Part shown: piece after piece, positions 6,141 to 10,848 of the stretch
Layout of the letters: each line of letters opens with the position of its first letter
Position numbering within the stretch: the first letter of the stretch is position 1
Source of the DNA: Bacillota bacterium
Lineage (GTDB): Bacteria; Bacillota_E; Sulfobacillia; Sulfobacillales; Sulfobacillaceae
DNA length: 10,848 nucleotides
NCBI GenBank assembly: GCA_021802375.1
Contig: JAKAAL010000072.1
Span: forward strand, 1 to 10,848
Direction of reading: 5' to 3'
Notes under the pieces: model-generated
What the model was told of the DNA's origin: nothing
The model's database searches: none
What the model saw: the letters and a program-made list of their open reading frames with translations, nothing else
Program-made: the position numbers and the translations under genes

Positions 6141-7164
6141 GCGCAACTGCCCGGACCACAGCCGGGTCAGGCACAACAATCGCGAAGGAAGGGCCGAATC
6201 GACCCGTGCGCTGATTGAACCAGATGCCCTGCGAGGGCCCGTCCAGTATCACCAGCCAAGGAGTGCCCCGTTGTCCTACCACCACCATGGTTGCCTCTCT
6301 CGGCGAGGGCCAAGGAAGCATTTTGCTCCATTGTGGACGAGTGCCCCGGTAGGATACAAGTCCCTGCACCGTCAATCCCCATAGCGGCCATCCAGGCAAA
6401 ATAGCCAAAACCGCTCGGCGCACACCAGAAAATGAGTAGCGCATGGAATGACGGGCATTCTCGTGGGCGATCCATTGCCCAAATCCTCGCTGTCCACTGG
6501 CATAAGGGATGATGGCGGTGCCCCGCGCAAATCCTACGGTGCCGGCGGGAGCCCCGCCAGAAAATATTGGGTAGGATGGCCCATGGGCCGTGAGACCTAT
6601 GATATAAGCACGGTGCGGATCTACCACAAAGGCGGACGGCATTCCCATAGGGCCCACAACCAGGGTGACAATTCCTTGAGGCAAAGACCGTCTCACCTTC
6701 TGCCAGCGGTTTTTTTCAAATCGCCAAACTTGGGCATGCGACGCTGAGGGAGTTTGGACTACAGCATAGAGTGCGCTCGACAACCAACGGATCGATAAAG
6801 CATCGTACGGAGCGGGCAACTGCGCATAAGGTCGCACTTGTTGAGACCTTGTGATAGCAACGATATGGTGGCCTAGGGTAACCAAAATCTGGTGACTAGG
6901 GCCCGAAGTGACAATTTGGGTTTGGGCTACCAAACCTAATCTGCCCAGCTTGATGGGCCCCTCCTCGGGGTTTCCGGCCGCTGAGTAATGCCTCGCCCAT
7001 AACCATTCGGCGCCCTTAGAGCCGGGCGTCGCATAGAAAACGAACAAACTTTGGGGCTGAACCGACACCGAGCCACATCCCGCAATGGTCAAGATCAAAC
7101 ATAACAATAAGAAGCCTTTTGCCGCCCGACGACGGCAAAAGGCCTTAAATACGGTGCTGTTCAT
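6127..7164 (-). CDS. Predicted lipoprotein of unknown function
   Basis: This 345-residue protein has a classic lipoprotein signal: a basic N-region (CRRRAAK), a hydrophobic stretch at 18-28 (FLLLCLILTIA) and a lipobox IAGC with the lipidated cysteine at residue 30. It is predicted to be exported and anchored to the outer face of the membrane. The mature part is rich in short strands with Trp, Gly and Pro (VWRFEKNRWQKV, WLVILDGPSQGIWF), which resembles a beta-propeller-like repeat fold. I cannot delimit the blades and I recognise no family. Its ATG overlaps the yqeY stop as ATGA, so it is the third gene of the rpsU transcript. Its stop lies inside the last codons of the convergent rhodanese-like gene. 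A lipoprotein in a ribosomal-protein operon is not part of the usual Firmicute arrangement and is probably lineage specific. Confidence 0.8.
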   Translation of the reverse strand: MNSTVFKAFCRRRAAKGFLLLCLILTIAGCGSVSVQPQSLFVFYATPGSKGAEWLWARHYSAAGNPEEGPIKLGRLGLVAQTQIVTSGPSHQILVTLGHHIVAITRSQQVRPYAQLPAPYDALSIRWLSSALYAVVQTPSASHAQVWRFEKNRWQKVRRSLPQGIVTLVVGPMGMPSAFVVDPHRAYIIGLTAHGPSYPIFSGGAPAGTVGFARGTAIIPYASGQRGFGQWIAHENARHSMRYSFSGVRRAVLAILPGWPLWGLTVQGLVSYRGTRPQWSKMLPWPSPREATMVVVGQRGTPWLVILDGPSQGIWFNQRTGRFGPSFAIVVPDPAVVRAVALSAP

Positions 7165-7616
7165 ACCAACGAAGACAGTTCTGCTTTCACCAATTCGGAG
7201 ACTTGGCGTCCATCAGCCCGCCCGCGAGTTTTGGGCGCCAACCAAGCCATCACCTTGCCCATATCTTTAGGACCGGTTGCAGACACAGAAGACACAGCTT
7301 GCGAGACCAACACCCGCAATTCATCCGCAGTCAGAGGAGTTGGCAAATACTGGGACAGCAATTCCATCTCATGATGCAATCTGTCTATCAAGTCCTGGCG
7401 CCCACTTCGCTCAAAGTCAGGCAAGGCATCACGACGTTCTTTGAGTTCTTTGGCAATGACCCCTAATATGCCATCGTCGTCCAAGGTAATGCGTTCGCTG
7501 CGGGTTTCGGCGGCCAATATGGCCGCCTTGATACCCCGAATAACAGTAAGGCGGGCTTGATCCTTAGCCCGCATCGCTCCCTTGAGGTCTTCACTCAATT
7601 GTTCTCGCAGAGACAC
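7161..7616 (-). CDS. yqeY: GatB/YqeY domain protein
   Basis: This is a 151-residue cytoplasmic YqeY protein, related to the C-terminal tRNA-binding helical domain of the GatB subunit of the tRNA amidotransferase. Stand-alone YqeY has no firmly established reaction. The family pattern is clear: an N-terminal LREQLSEDLKGAMRAKDQARLTVIRGIKAAI helix pair (read across residues 3-33), then KELKERRDALPDFERSGRQDL, the conserved LSQYLPTPLTADEL near 87-100, and the closing DMGKVMAWLAPKTRGRADG. The start is a GTG with AGGAGGT upstream. That ribosome binding site is built directly on the rpsU stop (TAAGGAGGT), leaving 11 bases between the genes. rpsU-yqeY is a standard Firmicute pair. The stop is shared with the lipoprotein start as ATGA. 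Confidence 0.95.
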   Translation of the reverse strand: MSLREQLSEDLKGAMRAKDQARLTVIRGIKAAILAAETRSERITLDDDGILGVIAKELKERRDALPDFERSGRQDLIDRLHHEMELLSQYLPTPLTADELRVLVSQAVSSVSATGPKDMGKVMAWLAPKTRGRADGRQVSELVKAELSSLV

Positions 7617-7627
7617 AAGAGACCTCC

Positions 7628-7804
7628 TTACTTTACGCGCTTTTTTCTTGCGGCCTCAGATTTTTTCTTACGTCGCACACTGGGTTTTTCATAATGCTCG
7701 TGGCGTCGGGCCTCCGCGAGCACCCCAGCCTTTTGAATTTGGCGCTTGAAGCGACGGAGCGCGCTTTCCAAACTCTCATTTTTGCCAACCTTGACTTCTG
7801 ACAT
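7628..7804 (-). CDS. rpsU: Small ribosomal subunit protein bS21
   Basis: bS21 is a small, very basic protein of the 30S platform near the 3' end of 16S rRNA and the anti-Shine-Dalgarno region. The 58-residue product is normal length. It has the family's [18 protein letters not shown] helix, then [16 protein letters not shown], and an Arg/Lys-rich tail. The ATG at 7804 is preferred over one at 7822 because a GGGAGGGA ribosome binding site lies just before it and the protein then starts at the family's usual MSEVKV. The gene is the first in a transcript with yqeY and a lipoprotein, driven by the sigma-A promoter just upstream. Confidence 0.97.
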   Translation of the reverse strand: MSEVKVGKNESLESALRRFKRQIQKAGVLAEARRHEHYEKPSVRRKKKSEAARKKRVK

Positions 7805-7813
7805 TGTCTCCCT

Positions 7814-7837
7814 CCCCTCCACCCGAACGGGTCGGGG
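7814..7837 (-). promoter_or_regulatory. GC-rich hairpin in the rpsU leader
   Basis: On the minus strand, CCCC at 7837-7834 can pair with GGGG at 7817-7814. Inside this, ACCC pairs with GGGT around a four-base loop in the palindromic ACCCGTTCGGGT. The stem totals about eight pairs with a small asymmetric internal loop. It lies between the predicted transcript start and the rpsU ribosome binding site, and its 3' arm reaches to within 9 bases of the start codon. It could modulate translation. It lacks a following T-run, so it is not a terminator. Function is inferred only from position. Confidence 0.4.
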
Positions 7838-7850
7838 TAAGCTTCCCTCT

Positions 7851-7880
7851 ATTATACGGGGCTAAAGGAAACTGTGTCAA
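7851..7880 (-). promoter_or_regulatory. Sigma-A promoter of the rpsU-yqeY transcript
   Basis: The minus strand has a perfect -35 box TTGACA (7880-7875) and a perfect -10 box TATAAT (7856-7851), separated by 18 bases. Transcription should start near 7844, giving a leader of about 40 bases before rpsU. Both hexamers match the housekeeping consensus exactly, which fits a ribosomal-protein gene. The 18-base spacer is one longer than the optimum. It lies just after the small zinc-ribbon gene, so rpsU, yqeY and the lipoprotein can be expressed independently of dnaJ. Confidence 0.88.
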
Positions 7881-7904
7881 ACTGTCCTAAGGCGCGGCAA
7901 ACCG

Positions 7905-8054
7905 TTACCAGGGGCGATACAAATGCCCGTACTTGGTGACACATTCCTTGCATAATGTGCTTTCTAAAAACCCCGACGCCAAGGAGGCCGAATGACGTTT
8001 AACCACAGGTTTATGACAAATATCGCAAAATTTAAGTTCGATTAATTTACCCAC
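7905..8054 (-). CDS. Small four-cysteine zinc-ribbon-like protein
   Basis: This 49-codon gene encodes a protein with two knuckles, CDIC at about 9-12 and CKEC at about 36-39, a spacing suited to a single tetrahedral zinc site. HKP follows the first knuckle, and the tail reads KYGHLYRPW. I do not recognise a named family. The start is a GTG at 8054 with AAGGAGGA six bases upstream. The frame stays open further upstream to 8159, with an ATG at 8072, but that ATG has no ribosome binding site and the longer readings run into the end of rsmE. It lies 79 bases after rsmE and before the rpsU promoter. No promoter of its own is evident, so it is probably read through from dnaJ-prmA-rsmE. Small zinc ribbons of this kind often bind nucleic acid or partner proteins, but that is general and not shown here. 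Confidence 0.72.
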   Translation of the reverse strand: MGKLIELKFCDICHKPVVKRHSASLASGFLESTLCKECVTKYGHLYRPW

Positions 8055-8081
8055 CCTAGGTCCTCCTTCCATGACCCTAGG
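8053..8081. repeat. Two direct copies of ACCCTAGG, 21 bases apart
   Basis: ACCCTAGG occurs at 8053-8060 and again at 8074-8081. The core CCTAGG is itself palindromic. The spacing of 21 bases is about two helical turns, and the copies bracket the ribosome binding site of the zinc-ribbon gene. It could be a binding site or a chance duplication; there is no further support. Confidence 0.3.
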
Positions 8082-8133
8082 ATGACCACCAATGGGATTC
8101 GTCAGTCTAGCATTGTTGACCAAAAGTGGAAGT

Positions 8134-8856
8134 CTAACCTGTGAGGCCACCCAGTGCATTCAAGAGTGCCAAAATCGTTACCGTAGCAAAGGCACCAGCG
8201 TTTTCAGCACGAAACACATGGTTGCCCAACGATGCCGAAATGAACCCCGCGCTGGTTAAAGCCTCTTTATCGCTTGGCGCCAATCCTCCCTCGGGACCGA
8301 CCACCAAAGCAATCCGATGCGTTTGTTGCACTGTTTGAACCAACAAAGCCTCGGATATCAGAGGCGAATAAGGGTCCAACATAATGCCCACCGCATCCGC
8401 AGGCAATGCGATGGCTTGCACCGTTTGCAGAGCATGAATTTTAGGTACCTTTGCGCCCAGGCACTGTTCGGTGGCCTCTTTAGCAATCGTTGTCCACCGT
8501 TGCATTTTGTTAGGCGATATGCTGCGCACCTGGGAACGCTCCGTCACGATAGGAAAGAATTCGGCCACTCCAGCTTCAGTGGCCCGCTCAACCACCTCGG
8601 AGAAATGATCTTGTTTCAACAGCGATTGATACAACGCAATATCAGCCGCCAGTGGCAAAACAGCCGGCAGCGGGCGCAACAAACGCACCGTACCGCTTTC
8701 GGTCAATTGGCCCTCAAAAACTTCTTGGGCCACTTTGATCTCTACCGAATCCCCTTTATTGCGACGCATTACCCGCCCTAGGTAGTGCTGCTGGTCGTCG
8801 TTGAGCAACACCAGGTCACCGTGACGCTGATCATCTTCGCACACCAAACGGATCAT
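8134..8856 (-). CDS. rsmE: 16S rRNA m3U1498 methyltransferase RsmE
   Basis: RsmE is a SPOUT-family enzyme that uses S-adenosylmethionine to methylate N3 of U1498 in 16S rRNA. The 240-residue product has an N-terminal PUA-like region with HYLGRVMRRNKGD at 24-36, then KQDHFSEVVERATEAGV at 81-97, TERS at 105-108 and EATEQC at 127-132. The knot motifs are VVGPEGGL at 185-192 and SLGNHVFRAENAGAFA at 209-224. The last is a slight variant of the usual LGxRILRxETA. I chose the ATG at 8856 because GGAGG lies seven bases upstream and it overlaps the prmA stop as ATGA. The in-frame ATG at 8901 would add an odd glycine-rich leader inside prmA. prmA-rsmE is the standard Firmicute neighbour pair. Confidence 0.95.
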   Translation of the reverse strand: MIRLVCEDDQRHGDLVLLNDDQQHYLGRVMRRNKGDSVEIKVAQEVFEGQLTESGTVRLLRPLPAVLPLAADIALYQSLLKQDHFSEVVERATEAGVAEFFPIVTERSQVRSISPNKMQRWTTIAKEATEQCLGAKVPKIHALQTVQAIALPADAVGIMLDPYSPLISEALLVQTVQQTHRIALVVGPEGGLAPSDKEALTSAGFISASLGNHVFRAENAGAFATVTILALLNALGGLTG

Positions 8857-9743
8857 CGGGTTGCCTCCAGCGCCACCCAGCCCTCCCGCCGCTCTATCCA
8901 AGCCACCTGGTAGAACGTAGGGCCCAATGCGGCTAAAACTTCTTCTAGCCGATCGTCAACAATTCCCGACAACACCAAACGCGCTGTGGGAGTTGCATAT
9001 TGGATTACATGGCTCCATTCTGCGACAATAATTTCTGTAATCAAGTTCATGACAATCAAGTCAAACGTCTGGAGCTCGACTTGGCTCAACGTCCCACTAA
9101 CCACCTCGACTGTCACCCCATTTCGCCTGATGTTGCTGGCCAAGGCTGTTAAGGCCACGGGATCGGGCTCGACTGCCACCACCTTTGCCGCTCCTGCCTT
9201 GGCTGCTGCAATCGCCAGCACGCCAGAGCCTGACCCTAGGTCCAACACGCGCTGGCCCAGCACCGGGTGCACTAGTATCCGTTGGAGACACATCTGAGTC
9301 GTGGCATGAGTCCCGGTACCAAAGGCCATGCCGGGGTCCAGCCAAATGGTGCGCTGTTCGGGAAACGGCGAGGCAAGATGCCAAGCAGGCATAATGACAC
9401 GGTCGGACACGACGATCGGAACGTAATACTGCTTCCAATTGCTTTCCCAATCCTCGGCCTTCACCGCGGCAAAAGACGCTTGTGCTCCAAATCGCGCGAG
9501 AATCGCCTCCTGACGCCATTCCCACCTGTCATCAGAAAGAAAATAAGCTCGCACAAAGGGTTCCCCAGCTGGCAGACGAATATCAGCAAACGGGCTGTCG
9601 ACAACCAGCCCGTCTTCCCATTGAAGCCCATCAGCACCAATCCCATACAAAAAATCCTGCGCCTCTTCCAGTGCCTTTGGATCGGCCACCAGGATGGTGA
9701 CTTCCCAATACGACAACGGGGGCATATTAGCGGCCCAAGGCAT
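8853..9743 (-). CDS. prmA: Ribosomal protein L11 methyltransferase PrmA
   Basis: PrmA methylates ribosomal protein L11 using S-adenosylmethionine. The N-terminal L11-recognition domain runs to about residue 65, then comes [11 protein letters not shown] at 97-107 (family EDWxxxWK). The catalytic domain shows [12 protein letters not shown] at 135-146, motif [20 protein letters not shown] at 166-184, the acidic VEPDP at 191-195 and NLIT at 233-236 (usually NILA). Two starts are plausible. I chose the ATG at 9743 (296 residues) because AAGG lies about six bases upstream. The ATG at 9725 sits directly after the dnaJ stop and fits the family N-terminus slightly better, but it has no clear ribosome binding site. 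The frame is open to 9824, but that extension lies inside dnaJ and its cysteines are an artefact of the overlap. The stop overlaps the rsmE start. Confidence 0.95.
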   Translation of the reverse strand: MPWAANMPPLSYWEVTILVADPKALEEAQDFLYGIGADGLQWEDGLVVDSPFADIRLPAGEPFVRAYFLSDDRWEWRQEAILARFGAQASFAAVKAEDWESNWKQYYVPIVVSDRVIMPAWHLASPFPEQRTIWLDPGMAFGTGTHATTQMCLQRILVHPVLGQRVLDLGSGSGVLAIAAAKAGAAKVVAVEPDPVALTALASNIRRNGVTVEVVSGTLSQVELQTFDLIVMNLITEIIVAEWSHVIQYATPTARLVLSGIVDDRLEEVLAALGPTFYQVAWIERREGWVALEATR

Positions 9744-10842
9744 CTTTGACCTTGCGTAAAATGCTTTTATCTTCCGGCAGCACGTTTTCCTGCCGCATTT
9801 CGGCCCACATATGCAACACTTCACGTTCGCGATGGTTGAGGTGCGTCGGTACGGTGACCTGGACCCTGACGTTAAGCGACCCTCGGCTTGCCATATTCCC
9901 GAGTCTAGGCAATCCCTGGCGTGCCATTTTGAACACAGTGCCGGTTTGGGTGCCGGGGGGAATATGCAATGGCTCCTCGCCCTTTAACCCTTGAACCGTG
10001 ATGTCGGCGCCCAGGGCTGCTTGAGCAAATCCGATCGGCACATCGCACCACAAATCGTCTCCCTCGCGACTAAATTTGTCGCTCTCTTTCACGTGAATGA
10101 AGACAATCAGATCGCCGGCCGGACCACCCCTCTGACCCGCACCGCCTTCACCACTGACCCGCAACCGTGTCCCCTCGTCCACCCCTGGGGGAACTTGCAC
10201 GGTAAGGCGCTTTTCGGCTCGGATTTGGCCTCGCCCACCGCACTGAGTACAGGGATGCGGGACGTAGCGACCAGTCCCGCGACACCGCGAACAGGTTTCC
10301 ACTTGCCGAATGCGTCCCAAAAAACTTTCCCGAATACGTTCGACCTGGCCAGTCCCGCGGCATTGCGGACACGTCTCAAGACGGGTGCCAGGCTCAGCTT
10401 GGTTGCCATGGCAATGAGGACAAATCTCATCTCGCACCAAGCGCACTTCTTGCTCGACGCCGTCTACCACGTCTTCAAGCTCGATCGTCAAGTCGTAACG
10501 AAGGTCCGGTCCCCGTTCTGGTCCCGACCGCCGAGACTGAGTGGCACCGCCGAAAAACATATCAAAAATATCTCCAAACCCGCTAAAACCAAAATCAGCT
10601 CCCCCGGCAGGGCCAGCTCCCGCCGCCTGATGGCCGAATTGGTCATATCGAGCCCGTTTTTCTGGGTCCGATAACACTTGATAGGCTTCGTTAAGCTCTT
10701 TGAATTGTTCCTCGGCTTGGGTATTGCCAGGATTGGCATCTGGGTGATATTTTGCCGCAAGACGTCGAAATTGTTTTTTGATTTCGTCCGGGGAAGCCCC
10801 GCGGCTCACTCCCAGCACCTCATAATAATCCCGCTTCGCCAT
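9727..10842 (-). CDS. dnaJ: Chaperone protein DnaJ
   Basis: This Hsp40 co-chaperone stimulates DnaK ATPase activity and delivers unfolded clients. The 371-residue protein is complete and of type I. The J domain is at about 5-70 with the HPD motif at 33-35, followed by a short Gly/Phe linker with Ala/Gly repeats (about 72-99). The zinc-binding domain carries four CxxC pairs (C141/C144, C158/C161, C184/C187, C198/C201), then come the C-terminal substrate-binding domains, with [17 protein letters not shown] near 217-233. The first zinc repeat reads CPHCHGNQ rather than CxxCxGxG, a mild variation. The ATG at 10842 lies six bases from the window edge, so its promoter and any grpE-dnaK upstream are outside. 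The 3' end overlaps the predicted prmA start by 17 bases. Confidence 0.98.
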   Translation of the reverse strand: MAKRDYYEVLGVSRGASPDEIKKQFRRLAAKYHPDANPGNTQAEEQFKELNEAYQVLSDPEKRARYDQFGHQAAGAGPAGGADFGFSGFGDIFDMFFGGATQSRRSGPERGPDLRYDLTIELEDVVDGVEQEVRLVRDEICPHCHGNQAEPGTRLETCPQCRGTGQVERIRESFLGRIRQVETCSRCRGTGRYVPHPCTQCGGRGQIRAEKRLTVQVPPGVDEGTRLRVSGEGGAGQRGGPAGDLIVFIHVKESDKFSREGDDLWCDVPIGFAQAALGADITVQGLKGEEPLHIPPGTQTGTVFKMARQGLPRLGNMASRGSLNVRVQVTVPTHLNHREREVLHMWAEMRQENVLPEDKSILRKVKDALGR

Positions 10843-10848
10843 GAACGA

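Noticed and set aside
6150..6166. CCCGG/CCGGG inverted repeat ten bases after the rhodanese-like gene, as a terminator
   Set aside because: Only five pairs, no following T-run, and it lies inside the coding part of the lipoprotein gene.
6167..6475. 102-codon minus-strand frame inside the lipoprotein gene
   Set aside because: Alternative frame with no start signal; the lipoprotein frame has a signal peptide and a coupled start.
8317..8781. 154-codon plus-strand open frame opposite rsmE
   Set aside because: Antisense shadow; rsmE on the other strand is intact and explains the region.
9097..9525. 142-codon minus-strand open frame inside prmA
   Set aside because: Shadow of prmA: low-complexity, no ribosome binding site, no recognisable domain, while prmA itself is complete with all motifs.
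9744..9824. Cysteine-rich N-terminal extension of prmA (several Cys within 16 residues), resembling a metal site
   Set aside because: It lies wholly inside the dnaJ 3' end in another frame and is absent from the PrmA family; better starts exist at 9743 and 9725.
9991..10674. 227-codon plus-strand open frame opposite dnaJ
   Set aside because: Antisense shadow of dnaJ caused by its codon use; no ribosome binding site and no family resemblance.

Overview
This window looks like a chromosomal segment of an endospore-forming Firmicute. The conserved order dnaJ, prmA, rsmE, rpsU, yqeY, yqfC, yqfD, phoH, yqfF is the Firmicute arrangement known from Bacillus subtilis, and yqfC/yqfD are sporulation genes. 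The moderate GC, the GTG/TTG starts with strong purine-rich ribosome binding sites and the extra genes make me think of a deep-branching acidophile such as Sulfobacillus. That genus guess is an inference, not something read from a marker.

Layout, read along the minus strand (right to left). At 10842-8134 the tightly packed dnaJ, prmA and rsmE genes encode protein folding, L11 methylation and 16S rRNA methylation. A 49-codon four-cysteine zinc-ribbon-like protein follows (8054-7905), at about the place where B. subtilis has mtaB (yqeV). A near-consensus sigma-A promoter (7880-7851) and a short GC-rich leader hairpin precede rpsU (S21). rpsU is followed without gaps by yqeY and an unrecognised lipoprotein gene, which ends at 6127. 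After an interruption the minus-strand core resumes with yqfC, yqfD, phoH and yqfF (3882-10). A sigma-E-like promoter lies just upstream of yqfC.

The interruption is a three-gene cassette on the opposite strand (4030-6140). Its first gene encodes a short, divergent radical SAM protein of the MqnC/MqnE/CofH type. The second encodes an unrecognised 222-residue alpha/beta protein, and the third a tandem rhodanese-like protein with alanine where each domain should carry its catalytic cysteine. The genes are coupled by a GTGA overlap and an 18-base gap, and the last one overlaps the 3' end of the convergent lipoprotein gene. This cassette is the best candidate for an undescribed system; its substrate cannot be read from the sequence.

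The second notable point is yqfF. Its reading frame stops at bases 10-12, exactly where the 7TM domain should pass into the cytoplasmic HD phosphodiesterase domain. The few bases beyond the stop can be read in another frame as the expected linker, so a frameshift, real or technical, is likely. Every gap between genes is shorter than 300 bases, and I see no tRNA, rRNA, insertion sequence or CRISPR array.
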